Part shown: in pieces, positions 56,309 to 64,000 of the stretch
Layout: each line of letters begins with the position of its first letter
Numbering within the stretch: the stretch's first letter is position 1
Assembly: GCF_027307225.1 (NCBI RefSeq)
Contig: NZ_DAHUXJ010000106.1
Coordinates: 1-64,000 of the forward strand
Source of the DNA: Bradyrhizobium sp.
Lineage (GTDB): Bacteria; Pseudomonadota; Alphaproteobacteria; Rhizobiales; Xanthobacteraceae
Reading direction: 5' to 3'
DNA: 64,000 bases
Made by a program: the position numbers and the translations under genes
Notes under the pieces: generated by a model
Database searches by the model: none
Seen by the model: only the letters and a program-made list of their open reading frames with translations
What the model was told of the DNA's origin: nothing

Positions 56309-56382
56309 GTAGGCTTTGAATTTGAAGTTCGTATAACGAACTCACGGCGAAACTGATAGGAACTTCAAATTCGCCGCACCAG
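56309..56382. repeat. Type II palindrome, copy 4B
   Basis: GGCTTTGAATTTGAAGTTCG on the left and GGAACTTCAAATTCGCCGC on the right, after a spacer CAACTTATTGTTTTGAG. It is the partner of copy 4A. Confidence 0.85.
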
Positions 56383-56639
56383 CACGCCTCGGAGGTTGTG
56401 CGGGCGCTACTATTTATGTTGGCGGACTTGCTTCGGTCATCGTTAAAATTGCCGAATCGCGTAACGATGGCCCGACCCGGGGAATTTCGTTGCCGGGGCG
56501 TGGCATTCGGCCGATGGTTTGCGCTTATTTCGAACACGATGGTGCAGAACCAGTTATGCCCGCCGAATGTTGTGAAACCGACAATTTGGCCCGGACGCGT
56601 TTCGGCAGGTCCGAACGCGCGCGCCGAGGAGAGCGTGCC

Positions 56640-56873
56640 GTGCGATGGCGACGTGTGCTTTGCCTGGTAGTGCTGACGGCCGGCCTTTCGGCCTGCCAGG
56701 AGCCGGACTACACCCCGGAGCAACGGGTTTGCATTGCCTCGCACTATGCCGCCTATGACGCCAAGCAACTCGACCAATGTGTCGACGTGTGCCGGGTCTG
56801 CATGAAGGGCAATGTGGTGACCTGCAACACCTCGTGCCGGCTGCGCGGTGCGAGACCGCCGGCCGAACCGTAG
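56640..56873 (+). CDS. Small Cys-rich lipoprotein, unknown function
   Basis: I start this at GTG 56640, after GAGGAGAG, giving 77 residues. The lipobox is LSAC (about residues 16-19). The mature part is rich in Cys: RVCIASH, DQCVDVCRVCMK, VTCNTSCRL, seven Cys in all counting the lipid-modified one. The spacing C-x3-C-x2-C then C-x3-C could form disulfides or bind a metal. No family was recognised. In-frame codons to 56490 upstream lack a signal peptide. Confidence 0.6.
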   Translation: MRWRRVLCLVVLTAGLSACQEPDYTPEQRVCIASHYAAYDAKQLDQCVDVCRVCMKGNVVTCNTSCRLRGARPPAEP

Positions 56874-56993
56874 GGACTCAAACCAGTGCCCGTTTTGGCT
56901 AGCGCCGCAAAGCGCGCCTCAGCTCTTGAGTCAGCTCCTACTGGCGTCCATCAAGCGCGACTTGAAGGATGCCTCGCAACTCCAAGTGCCTGA

Positions 56994-57791
56994 TCAATTC
57001 GAATAGTAGTAACCGCGCTGCTGCTGGTACTGATTGCCGTAGCCGTCATAGCCCTGCGGCTGCTGCTGATAGTAATCGGCCTGCCTGTCTGAGGGCCGCC
57101 GCACGCCGCGTGGTGCCGGATAGCGCTGATCGGTCGAACTGCCATCGGCCGGATAGATGTAGCCGTCGTCGGCCCGTTGCTGCTGCTGCTGCTGCTGCAC
57201 GGGGCGGCGGCCGGGGAAAAATTGCGGCTGCGGCGTCAGCAACATCGGCTGGCCGGCGTCCGAAGTTTGCTGCTGATATAGCCGTTGCTGATATTGCTGA
57301 TCCGGCTGTTGGGGCTCGTTGCGCGCTACGGCGGTATTGCCCCGCTTGCGGGCGATCGCCACTGTGGACGAGCCGGTCAGCGTCACGGTGGCGTTGAGCA
57401 CGCCTTGCTGCTCGACCAGCGCGTAGAGCGTCGAGGCGTTGGCGCGCGACAGCCGCACGCAACCATGCGAGACCGGCATGCCGAGGCTTCGTTCGGACTC
57501 GGTACCGTGGATCGCGTGCCCGATCTTGGTGAAGAAGATCGAGTGCGGCATCGGCGCGTCGTCGAATTCCTTGGAGAAGTGGTCGGCTTCCATGCGGAAG
57601 GTGCGGAAGGTGCCGTTCGGCGTCTCGTGCGACGGATTTCCGGTGGAGACCGGCCAGTGATAACGGGTGACGCCGTCGACGGCGACGGTCATCATCTGGT
57701 TATCCTTGTCGACGGTGATGGAAACTTTGGCCTGTGCGGCGCCCGCGGCAAACAGCATCAGGGTCGTGGCAGCAACGAGAAGGGAACGCAT
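56994..57791 (-). CDS. L,D-transpeptidase (YkuD domain) with Gln-rich tail
   Basis: This 265-residue protein has a signal peptide (about 1-21) and a YkuD catalytic domain (about 22-135). The catalytic motif is HGTESERSLGMPVSHGCVRLS, with His109 and Cys111. It forms 3-3 peptidoglycan cross-links or attaches proteins to the wall in the periplasm. The C-terminal half (about 150-265) is Gln/Tyr/Pro-rich and low-complexity, partly encoded by a run of CTG/CAG triplets at about 57178-57198. That tail is unusual for the family and may vary in length by slippage. Confidence 0.88.
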   Translation of the reverse strand: MRSLLVAATTLMLFAAGAAQAKVSITVDKDNQMMTVAVDGVTRYHWPVSTGNPSHETPNGTFRTFRMEADHFSKEFDDAPMPHSIFFTKIGHAIHGTESERSLGMPVSHGCVRLSRANASTLYALVEQQGVLNATVTLTGSSTVAIARKRGNTAVARNEPQQPDQQYQQRLYQQQTSDAGQPMLLTPQPQFFPGRRPVQQQQQQQRADDGYIYPADGSSTDQRYPAPRGVRRPSDRQADYYQQQPQGYDGYGNQYQQQRGYYYSN

Positions 57792-58051
57792 TTACCTCTG
57801 GCCTCCAGGCCTTTGATTTCGCACCGCACCCCATCCCACTGGATTAATATGCCTGAATTCCAGTGCTGGTTCCAGTATCCGCTTTCGCATCGCCGAAACG
57901 TGTATGCCCATCTCGCATCGTTAACGGCAAAGCCGTGGCAGGGCCTGCCGATACGTTCATCATCCTGACCTCAGCGTGGCGCATTGGTGAACGCGGGAAC
58001 CGAAAGCGCTACATCGGCGTTATCGATTCACATTCACGGGAAGAGGAATCG

Positions 58052-58390
58052 ATGATGCTAGGTAAGGAAAAGGCGATCAGGGCAGTGGCCCACCCGGTCG
58101 ATGTACCGGTCGCGCGTTGGCTTGGGTTACTCGCATTGGCGCTGGCGCTGCTTGCCGTTCCCGCCGCAAGCCATGCGCAAGGCCTCGTGGGCGGTATGCA
58201 GCAAGGCGCCGCGCAAGGTTCTTATGACGGTGGCCGCGCTGCCGGCCCGGTTGGCGCGGCGGTTGGTGGCGCCGTCGGAGCCGGTGTCGGCGGGGCGTTT
58301 GGCGTGGTCGACGGCGCTCTCGGCATTCCCTATCGCCGCCACTGCCACGGCTATTACAACCGCTACGGCCACTGGCGCTGCTATCGGTAA
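58052..58390 (+). CDS. Glycine-zipper-like small secreted or membrane protein
   Basis: This 112-residue protein starts at ATG 58052 after AAGAGGAATC. A hydrophobic segment (about 25-44, WLGLLALALALLAVPAASHA) acts as signal peptide or anchor. A Gly/Ala-rich stretch with G-x3-G spacing follows (AAVGGAVGAGVGGAFG), and the end is His/Tyr-rich (HCHGYYNRYGHWRCYR). It resembles other glycine-zipper envelope proteins, function unknown. An upstream frame to 57863 has no signal and is rejected. Confidence 0.65.
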   Translation: MMLGKEKAIRAVAHPVDVPVARWLGLLALALALLAVPAASHAQGLVGGMQQGAAQGSYDGGRAAGPVGAAVGGAVGAGVGGAFGVVDGALGIPYRRHCHGYYNRYGHWRCYR

Positions 58391-58402
58391 TTACACTGCG
58401 CC

Positions 58403-58482
58403 GTCATTCCGGGACGGTCTGTAAAGACCGGGCCCGGAATCTCGAGATCCCGGATTCGATGCTGACGCATCGCTCCGGGATA
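58403..58482. repeat. GTCATTCCGGGA repeat, 3' of ABC-2 permease
   Basis: GTCATTCCGGGACGG at the left, GCCCGGAATCTCGAGATCCC inside and CGCTCCGGGATAA at the right, with a slightly degenerate right end. It lies between the convergent glycine-zipper and permease genes. Confidence 0.7.
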
Positions 58483-58494
58483 ATCCTTTCAGGA

Positions 58495-59256
58495 TTAATT
58501 TTTGAGCCGGTATCCGGTCTTGAAAATCCACGCCACCGCGATCATGCAAATGACGAGGAACGATAGCGTCATGCCGATGCTCACGGCGACGCTGACGTCG
58601 GCGATCTCGTAGAAGCTCCAGCGAAAGCCGCTGATCAGATAGACCACGGGGTTGAGCAGCGTGATGGTTCGCCAGCCCGACGGCAGCATGTTCACCGAAT
58701 AGAAGCTGCCGCCGAGGAAGGTCAGCGGCGTCACGATCAGCATCGGGATCATCTGCAGTTTCTCGAAGCCGTCGGCCCAGATGCCGATGATGAAGCCGAA
58801 CAGGCTGAAGGTGACTGCGGTGAGCACCAGGAAAGTCAGCATCCAGAAGGGATGATGGATGTGCAGCGGCACGAACAGGCCGGCGGTTGCGAGAATGATC
58901 AGGCCGAGAACGATCGATTTGGTCGCCGCCGCGCCGACATAGCCCAGCACGATCTCGAAATAGGAAATCGGCGCCGACAGGATCTCGTAGATGGTGCCGA
59001 CGAATTTCGGGAAATAGATGCCGAACGACGCGTTGGCGATGCTCTGCGTCAGCACCGACAACATCACTAGTCCCGGCACGATGAAGGTGCCGTAGCTCAC
59101 GCCCTCGACCTGGGTGATGCGCGAGCCGATCGCAGCACCAAAGACGACGAAATAGAGCGAGGTCGACACCACAGGCGACACGATGCTTTGCAGGATCGTG
59201 CGCGCGGTGCGCGCCATCTCAAACTTGTAGATCGCGCCGATGGCCCGGAAGTTCAT
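58495..59256 (-). CDS. ABC-2-type transporter permease
   Basis: From ATG 59256 this is a 253-residue inner-membrane protein with about six helices, starting [40 protein letters not shown]. The pattern matches the ABC-2 permeases (NodJ/DrrB-like) that pair with single-domain ATPases. The ATPase gene lies upstream in the same direction, with a palindrome pair between them. Substrate could be a lipid, polysaccharide or drug. The frame open to 59346 contains palindrome sequence and is rejected. Confidence 0.87.
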   Translation of the reverse strand: MNFRAIGAIYKFEMARTARTILQSIVSPVVSTSLYFVVFGAAIGSRITQVEGVSYGTFIVPGLVMLSVLTQSIANASFGIYFPKFVGTIYEILSAPISYFEIVLGYVGAAATKSIVLGLIILATAGLFVPLHIHHPFWMLTFLVLTAVTFSLFGFIIGIWADGFEKLQMIPMLIVTPLTFLGGSFYSVNMLPSGWRTITLLNPVVYLISGFRWSFYEIADVSVAVSIGMTLSFLVICMIAVAWIFKTGYRLKN

Positions 59257-59266
59257 GACTGCCTCA

Positions 59267-59343
59267 CCAGTGTCCCCGATTCCGAAGTTCGCCTGTATTC
59301 GCGGCCCCTCCGGAGCGAACTTCGGAATCGAAAGGGACACTGG
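59267..59343. repeat. Type II palindrome, copy 5A
   Basis: Arms are CCAGTGTCCCCGATTCCGAAG and CTTCGGAATCGAAAGGGACACTGG. The ends are CCAG/CTGG instead of CTAG, a compensated change on both sides. It sits between the ABC-2 ATPase and permease genes. Confidence 0.85.
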
Positions 59344-59358
59344 CAAATTTAGGTTTTT

Positions 59359-59431
59359 GGTGCGGCATTGAACTTGAAGTTCCTATATGAGGGCGAGGCA
59401 AAGCTGGTAGGAACTTCAAGTTCGCCGCACC
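59359..59431. repeat. Type II palindrome, copy 5B, overlapping the ABC ATPase 3' end
   Basis: GGTGCGGCATTGAACTTGAAG on the left, CTTCAAGTTCGCCGCACC on the right. Its right arm (from 59416 on) encodes the last residues and the stop codon of the ABC ATPase gene. Confidence 0.85.
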
Positions 59432-60339
59432 AAACTTACAAAAATGTCTTCCAGCGAGCTTTGGCTGGTTTCGAGATCGGCGAAGCGGATGCCGGCATCG
59501 CGCAGGTCGGCGAGCAGGCTGGTGATGCCGGTGCGGTCGCCCCGCGTATCGTAATTGAAGATCAGGTCGTTGCCGCCGTTCGACAGTTCGAGATGGTAGG
59601 CCGAAAGCGCCGGCGGGATCGCGTCGATGCTGTTCTGCAAGTGAAGCTTGAGTTGCTTGCTCCCGAGCTTCTGCATCAACTTGGCCTTCTCCTCGACCAG
59701 GATGATCTCGCCCTTGTTGATGACGCCTACTCTGTCCGCCATCTCCTCGGCCTCGCCGATGTAATGCGTGGTGAGGATGATGGTGACGCCGGCTGCTTTC
59801 AGCCCGCTCACCACTTCCCACATGCCCTTGCGCAATTCGACGTCGACGCCGGCGGTCGGCTCGTCAAGAAACAGAACCTGCGGCTCGTGCGACAGCGCCT
59901 TCGCGATCATCACGCGGCGTTTCATGCCGCCGGACAGCGTGACGATCTTGGAATCCTTCTTGTCCCAGAGCGACAGGTCCTTCAGCACCTTTTCGACGTA
60001 GGCCGGGTTTTTCGGCTTGCCGAACAGGCCGCGGCTGAAACTCACGGTGCCCCACACGGTCTCGAAGGCGTCGGTATGCAGCTCCTGCGGCACCAGGCCG
60101 ATCATGGTGCGCGCAGCGCGGGCGTCGGAGATGATGTCGTGGCCGCCGACCGTGATGCGGCCGGTCGAGAGATTGTTGATGCCGCAGATGATGCTGATGA
60201 GCGTGGTCTTGCCGGCGCCGTTCGGCCCCAGCAGCGCAAAGATCTCACCTTGCATGATCTCCAGATGGATGTCCTTCAGCGCCGTGAAGCCGGAGCCGTA
60301 GGTTTTGGAGAGTTGGGAGACGGAAATAATGGAAGGCAT
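59416..60339 (-). CDS. ABC-2-type transporter ATP-binding protein
   Basis: This 307-residue cytoplasmic ATPase energises export with the downstream ABC-2 permease. Walker A is GPNGAGKTT (38-46), the signature [15 protein letters not shown] and Walker [17 protein letters not shown], followed by [17 protein letters not shown]-terminal regulatory-type domain follows (about 215-307), as in DrrA/NodI-like exporters. The last residues, LVRRT, and the stop are encoded by the arm of palindrome copy 5B. Confidence 0.9.
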   Translation of the reverse strand: MPSIISVSQLSKTYGSGFTALKDIHLEIMQGEIFALLGPNGAGKTTLISIICGINNLSTGRITVGGHDIISDARAARTMIGLVPQELHTDAFETVWGTVSFSRGLFGKPKNPAYVEKVLKDLSLWDKKDSKIVTLSGGMKRRVMIAKALSHEPQVLFLDEPTAGVDVELRKGMWEVVSGLKAAGVTIILTTHYIGEAEEMADRVGVINKGEIILVEEKAKLMQKLGSKQLKLHLQNSIDAIPPALSAYHLELSNGGNDLIFNYDTRGDRTGITSLLADLRDAGIRFADLETSQSSLEDIFVSLVRRT

Positions 60340-60542
60340 GGAGCCGATGCTGGTTTTTCAGGAAGCGAAAACGCGAGGGGCGTACACCGGCCGCCAGGCA
60401 AGAGGAAGGAATTTTTGTGCAATCCCGCGAGGCGCTTTTGCCGGTTGTCTGCGGGGGACCAACGCATATCTTGTTGCCGGGAACAAATCAAAACAGCCGG
60501 TCAAATAACCGGTTTTCAGGAAACGCCGGGGCTTTTGTCAGC

Positions 60543-61736
60543 ATGATGTCAGTATGCAGGAATTTGTGCGCCGTTTCGCTGTTGGCAACGGCCTTTGTGG
60601 CGTTGCCGCCGGTGGCCAACGCGGCCGAGGCCGGCATCAAGCTCGGCAATACCGCGCCCTATAGCGGGCCGGCTTCCGCCTACGGCACCATCGCCCGCGC
60701 CGAGGCCGCCTATTTCCAGATGCTCAACGAGCAGGGCGGCATCAACGGCCGCAAGATCGAATTCCTCACCATGGACGACGCCTATTCGCCGGCCAAGACC
60801 GTCGAGCAGACCCGCAAGCTGGTCGAGCAGGACGAGGTGCTGGCGATGTTCTCGTCGGTCGGCACCGCGCCGAATATCTCGGTGCAGAAATATCTCAACG
60901 CCAAGCATGTGCCGCAGATCTTCGTGTCGTCCGGCGCGACGCGCTGGAACGATCCCGGGCATTTTCCCTGGACCGTCGGTTTCAACCCGACCTACGAACT
61001 CGAAGGCAAGCTTTACGCGGAATACATTCTGAAGACGAAGCCCGACGCCAGGATCGCGGTGATCGCCCCGAACGAAGACGCCGGCAAGGATTACGTGCGC
61101 GGCTTCAAGGAAGGTCTCGGCGAACACATCAAGCAGCTCGTCTCCGAGACGACGTACCTCACGGCCGATCCGACCATCGACTCGCAGATGGTGACGATGC
61201 GCGAATCCGGCGCGGATGTCTTCTTTGCGGAAGCGACGCCGAAATTCGCCGCGCAAGCGATCAGGAAAGCCGCGAGCATGGGCTGGAAGCCGCTGATCAT
61301 CCTGCCCTCGGTGTCGAATTCGTTTTCGGCGGTGCTTGAGCCGGCGGGCCTGCAGAATTCGGTCGGCGTCGTCACCGGGCTTTATCTCAAGGACCCCAAC
61401 GACACGCGCTGGGCGAACGATCCGGCGCTGAAGGACTGGTTCGCCTGGATGAAGAAGTATCAACCCAATGCGTCGACCGGCGATCTCTTCAACGTGCAGG
61501 GCTACACGGTGGCGCAGATCATGGCGCAGGTTTTGAAGAATTGCGGCGACGATCTTTCCCGCGAGAACATCCTCAAGCAGGCCAAGCAGCTCGACGGGAT
61601 CGAGATGCCGATGCTGCTGCCCGGCATCAAGGTTTACACCGATCCGAACAACGTCACGCCGATCCGCCAGATCCAGATGGCGCGCTTCGACGGCAAGTCC
61701 TGGGTGCTGTTCGGGGATGTTCTCGGGGAGAAGTAG
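60543..61736 (+). CDS. ABC transporter branched-chain-amino-acid-type substrate-binding protein
   Basis: From ATG 60543 the protein has 397 residues. A signal peptide (about 1-26, ending VANAAE) is followed by a two-lobe periplasmic-binding fold (Peripla_BP_6): GIKLGNTAPYSGPASAYGTIARAEAAYFQMLNEQGGINGRKIEFLTMDDAYSPAKTVEQ-type start and AVIAPNEDAGKDYVRGFKEGL later. Ligands in this family include amino acids, amides and aromatic acids. No permease or ATPase genes of the Liv type are in the window, so it may work with a distant transporter. The frame open to 60417 is rejected. Confidence 0.87.
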   Translation: MMSVCRNLCAVSLLATAFVALPPVANAAEAGIKLGNTAPYSGPASAYGTIARAEAAYFQMLNEQGGINGRKIEFLTMDDAYSPAKTVEQTRKLVEQDEVLAMFSSVGTAPNISVQKYLNAKHVPQIFVSSGATRWNDPGHFPWTVGFNPTYELEGKLYAEYILKTKPDARIAVIAPNEDAGKDYVRGFKEGLGEHIKQLVSETTYLTADPTIDSQMVTMRESGADVFFAEATPKFAAQAIRKAASMGWKPLIILPSVSNSFSAVLEPAGLQNSVGVVTGLYLKDPNDTRWANDPALKDWFAWMKKYQPNASTGDLFNVQGYTVAQIMAQVLKNCGDDLSRENILKQAKQLDGIEMPMLLPGIKVYTDPNNVTPIRQIQMARFDGKSWVLFGDVLGEK

Positions 61737-61747
61737 CTACCTTCTTG

Positions 61748-61808
61748 TCCCTCCCCCGCGGAACGCGCGGGGAGGGTGGCCGTCGCGAAGCGACGGTCGG
61801 GTGGGGGG
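61748..61808. repeat. CTCCCCC/GGGGAGGG intergenic repeat
   Basis: CCCTCCCCCGCG and CGCGGGGAGGG form a hairpin, followed by GTCGCGAAGCGAC and GGTCGGGTGGGGGGC. It belongs to the family at 21979 and 45945 and lies directly before palindrome copy 6A. Confidence 0.7.
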
Positions 61809-61883
61809 CTAGAGCTCCGATTCCGAAGTTCGCAAGCTATTGCGGCCCCTCCGATGCGAACTTCGGAATCAAAGGAGCTCTAG
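61809..61883. repeat. Type II CTAG palindrome, copy 6A
   Basis: Same arms as copy 4A (CTAGAGCTCCGATTCCGAAG / CTTCGGAATC...GGAGCTCTAG), including the loop GCAAGCTATTGCGGCCCC. It is apparently identical to copy 4A although 5.6 kb away. Confidence 0.88.
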
Positions 61884-61899
61884 CAACTTATTGTTTTGA

Positions 61900-61975
61900 G
61901 TAGCGGCTTTGAATTTGAAGTTCCTATGACGAACTCACGGCGAAACTGCTAGGAACTTCAAATTCGCCGCACTAG
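61900..61975. repeat. Type II palindrome, copy 6B
   Basis: GCGGCTTTGAATTTGAAGTTCC on the left and AGGAACTTCAAATTCGCCGC, then ACTAG, on the right. It follows copy 6A after a CAACTTATTGTTTTGAG spacer and is close to copy 4B, with small differences. Confidence 0.85.
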
Positions 61976-62093
61976 TACATCGGAAATATCGAGAGTGTGT
62001 TCTTTGAACCCCCACCCCGGCTCGCTGCGCTCGCTGAGCTCTGCTCGCCTCGGACCCCGCAATGGAGAGGGAAAAGAAAGCGGCGACCGCACG

Positions 62094-62366
62094 CTATTGA
62101 AAATAATTGTTGATGATGCGCAGGTCCGAGAGCGTCGGCTGCTGGCCGTTCGTGCTGGCCTCGATCACCCGGCGGCAAACCTCGGCGGTCGCCTCGTCCC
62201 TGAAATCGTTTGCCGCTTCCAGCACCGTGCGCGCGGTGTCGAGCGCGCCGCCGTCCTGTTTCGGCGCCTCGGATTGCTCCGCCATCGCGCCACCCTTGCG
62301 GCCAAAACCCTGCCCGGCGGCCTTGCCGAAGGCGGGCACACCCTTGCCAAACGGAATTGCGGTCAT
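62094..62366 (-). CDS. Small hypothetical protein, co-directional with DUF2336 gene
   Basis: This 90-residue protein has a Gly-rich basic start (MTAIPFGKGVPAFGKAAGQGFGRKGGA) and then an acidic, helical second half (LDTARTVLEAANDFRDEATAEVCRRVIEAST). No family was recognised. It begins 16 bases after the stop of the DUF2336 gene and is read the same way, so the two probably share a transcript. The 3' side is flanked by palindrome copies. Confidence 0.7.
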   Translation of the reverse strand: MTAIPFGKGVPAFGKAAGQGFGRKGGAMAEQSEAPKQDGGALDTARTVLEAANDFRDEATAEVCRRVIEASTNGQQPTLSDLRIINNYFQ

Positions 62367-62382
62367 GCTGGCTTCCCCCTGA

Positions 62383-63525
62383 TCAGGCGTATAACGCGGC
62401 CTTCAGGCCCGCATCGGCCGCCGTACCGCCCTTGCGCGACTGGCAGAAGGCCATCACGCTGCGCGACGTCTCGATGTTAAGGCGGTCGTAATCATTCTCG
62501 AGAGTTCTGAGTTCGCTGGCGGTGATCCGGTGATCCTTGGCGCCGAGGAACAGCAGCGCCATCATGGTGTCCCACGAGAAATCCAGCGCCTTGCAAAGGA
62601 TCAGGAGCATCTCGCGATTCTTGTCGAGCATCACGCGCTCGATCATGTCGCTCGGCAGCGAGCAGAGCAGCGACATGCCGATCGTGACTTCCTCGAACCG
62701 GTGCGAGCGGGCGTAGCTCGAGATGCTCGATTCGTTCAGATTGCCGAGCCGGTGCTGCGTCGTTACGACGCGCTTGGCGACGAAATGGCCGCGCGAAGCG
62801 GGACCGAACTTCGACTGCAATTCGCCGGCGAGGTCACTCACGGATGACTGGATCTGCCGCGCCATTTCCGGGCGCTCGAGCTCCAGCCGCTTCTTCACAT
62901 CGGAGGTCGCTTTCGCAATCAGCTGCTGGAAGACATGCCGCGGGATGTCCTTGCGCAGGCCGAGCTGCTCGGCGAGGATGGAATCTCCTTCCGCGCGCTG
63001 GACCATGTTCAGGAAGCCGAAGTCGGAGAACCTGGCGCCGCTGTTGCCGGCAACCGACTTGACGACTTCCTGGTCGCCGCGCTTGACCAGCTCGTCGGTC
63101 ACGCGTTCCTCGAGCGTCTCGCGCTGCGAGATCGACAGCATGTGCGCCTGGCTCTTGGTGCAGGCATTGGCCACCAGCGCATAGGTCTCGAGCTGCTTGG
63201 AATCGCGCAGGACCGGACCGGCGACTTCGATCGCGTCATCGAAGGCCAGCTTGTGAATGATGTTGACCGGCGCCTGGTCGAAACGCGCCAGCTTTTCGGA
63301 CAGTTGCGCGCGGGCCGCGACCTCGATCTCGTCGGCCAGACGGGTGACGACTTCGCCGAACGTCCAGATTTCTTCCTCGCTGAAGCTGCCCGCAATCATG
63401 AGGTCGGTGGTGTGCCACAGCGCCTTGGCGCGGCTGGCGGGCGTACCGCGCGCAACCGCCTCCTCCAGATCGTCGATGAACGAGTTCGATTCGGTCTTCT
63501 TGACCGTTTTGAATTGCAAGCTCAT
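62383..63525 (-). CDS. DUF2336-domain protein
   Basis: From ATG 63525 this 380-residue cytoplasmic protein is mostly alpha-helical and shows the DUF2336 pattern: SFIDDLEEAVARGTPASRAKALWHTTDLMI near the start, followed by ADEIEVAARAQLSEKLARFDQAPVNIIHKLAFDDAIEVAGPVLRDS. DUF2336 proteins are frequent in Rhizobiales and built of HEAT-like helical repeats; their function is unknown. An upstream frame to 63624 is not needed. It is divergent from the carbamoyltransferase gene, about 180 bases away. Confidence 0.85.
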   Translation of the reverse strand: MSLQFKTVKKTESNSFIDDLEEAVARGTPASRAKALWHTTDLMIAGSFSEEEIWTFGEVVTRLADEIEVAARAQLSEKLARFDQAPVNIIHKLAFDDAIEVAGPVLRDSKQLETYALVANACTKSQAHMLSISQRETLEERVTDELVKRGDQEVVKSVAGNSGARFSDFGFLNMVQRAEGDSILAEQLGLRKDIPRHVFQQLIAKATSDVKKRLELERPEMARQIQSSVSDLAGELQSKFGPASRGHFVAKRVVTTQHRLGNLNESSISSYARSHRFEEVTIGMSLLCSLPSDMIERVMLDKNREMLLILCKALDFSWDTMMALLFLGAKDHRITASELRTLENDYDRLNIETSRSVMAFCQSRKGGTAADAGLKAALYA

Positions 63526-63701
63526 TTGGGCAGCCAAATCCTTCGGCGAAACCTCATCGGTGAGCCACAATACAGGCCACGCGCAAGTTTTCGGTAAAGA
63601 TGGCTCCGAAGTATTGTCGATCAAAATTCGTTAAAATGCGTTCAATTTGGTTAAGGTCATGAACCGTTCAGCAGCAGGATGGCGAGAGGGAGTAAGGCAG
63701 G

Positions 63702-64000
63702 GTGGTAAATGTCCTGGGAATCAATTCAGTGTACCACGAGTCGGCCGCGGCACTGCTGGTCGACGGCGAGCTTGTGGCGGCCGTCGAGGAGGAGCGGTTC
63801 AACCGCATCAAGCACGGCAAGGAGGCCACATGGGATAATCCCCATCAGCTTCCGGAGCGCGCAATCCGCTTTTGCCTGAAGCACGCCGGGCTCACTCCCC
63901 GCGACATCCACCATGTCGCCTACTCGTTCGATCCCAAGCAGCGGGTCAAGCAATACCGCGCCGACTGGTGGGATCCCCGCTATGAGGAAACCTTTCGTTT
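63702..64000 (+). CDS. Carbamoyltransferase, NodU/HypF-C type (partial)
   Basis: GTG 63702, after a GAGAGGGAG ribosome binding region, starts a protein reading VVNVLGINSVYHESAAALLVDG, then ELVAAVEEERFNRIKHG. This is the N-terminus of the NodU/CmcH carbamoyltransferase family (ASKHA-like fold, with HESAAALL and EEERF motifs). 99 codons are visible before the window ends. Members transfer carbamoyl groups to sugars or antibiotics, for example in Nod factor decoration. Which substrate applies cannot be judged from the visible part. Confidence 0.85.
   Translation, partial: MVNVLGINSVYHESAAALLVDGELVAAVEEERFNRIKHGKEATWDNPHQLPERAIRFCLKHAGLTPRDIHHVAYSFDPKQRVKQYRADWWDPRYEETFR

Overview
The window is a high-GC chromosomal segment from an alphaproteobacterium. 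It most resembles Bradyrhizobium or a close relative in the Nitrobacteraceae. The basis is gene order, protein style (FtsL/FtsI/FtsQ variants, a 600-residue FtsZ, DUF2336, BTLCP and TAXI proteins) and the dense intergenic palindromes typical of those genomes. The assignment is inference, because no 16S gene is present. The window holds one structural RNA (RNase P RNA); no tRNA or CRISPR array was recognised.

Layout. 1-1.6 kb: the tail of an IS5-type transposase, a LuxR-type regulator with a degenerate receiver, and a decayed protease-like fragment. 1.9-6.1 kb: a periplasmic PQQ alcohol dehydrogenase with the lanthanide-type DYD motif, its cytochrome c, a XoxJ-like binding protein, and a Tat-exported alpha/beta-hydrolase-fold protein lacking the usual Ser and His. 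6.3-10 kb: a small membrane protein, an SGNH-like/MBOAT pair (probable O-acetylation of an envelope glycan) and a TauE/SafE permease. 10-14 kb: a lipoprotein with a duplicated motif, rnpB, a DGPF protein with an ECF sigma factor, and an AmiD-type amidase.

14.4-41 kb: the division and cell wall (dcw) cluster, all on the plus strand: rsmH-ftsL-ftsI-murE-murF-mraY-murD-ftsW-murG-murC-murB-ddl-ftsQ-ftsA-ftsZ-lpxC-bamD-recN-ligA. Together these make lipid II precursors from UDP-MurNAc to murG, assemble the divisome, start lipid A synthesis and assemble outer-membrane proteins. No mraZ precedes rsmH. Five junctions inside the cluster are filled with repeat elements. A small GIY-YIG gene sits antisense before ligA.

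41-64 kb: mixed housekeeping and accessory genes. They include a Bcr/CflA transporter, aminopeptidase P, PrmA, a GrlR-like protein, a DUF1232 protein, a CrtI-like oxidoreductase, a spermidine-synthase-like membrane protein, a glycine-rich Spy-like protein, a TAXI receptor, an L,D-transpeptidase, an ABC-2 exporter, an amino-acid-type binding protein, a DUF2336 protein and the start of a NodU-type carbamoyltransferase.

The most striking non-genic signal is a family of 70-80 bp imperfect palindromes. They usually occur in tandem pairs, the two arms change together between copies, and copies press against start or stop codons of several genes. At least four other intergenic repeat families are also present.
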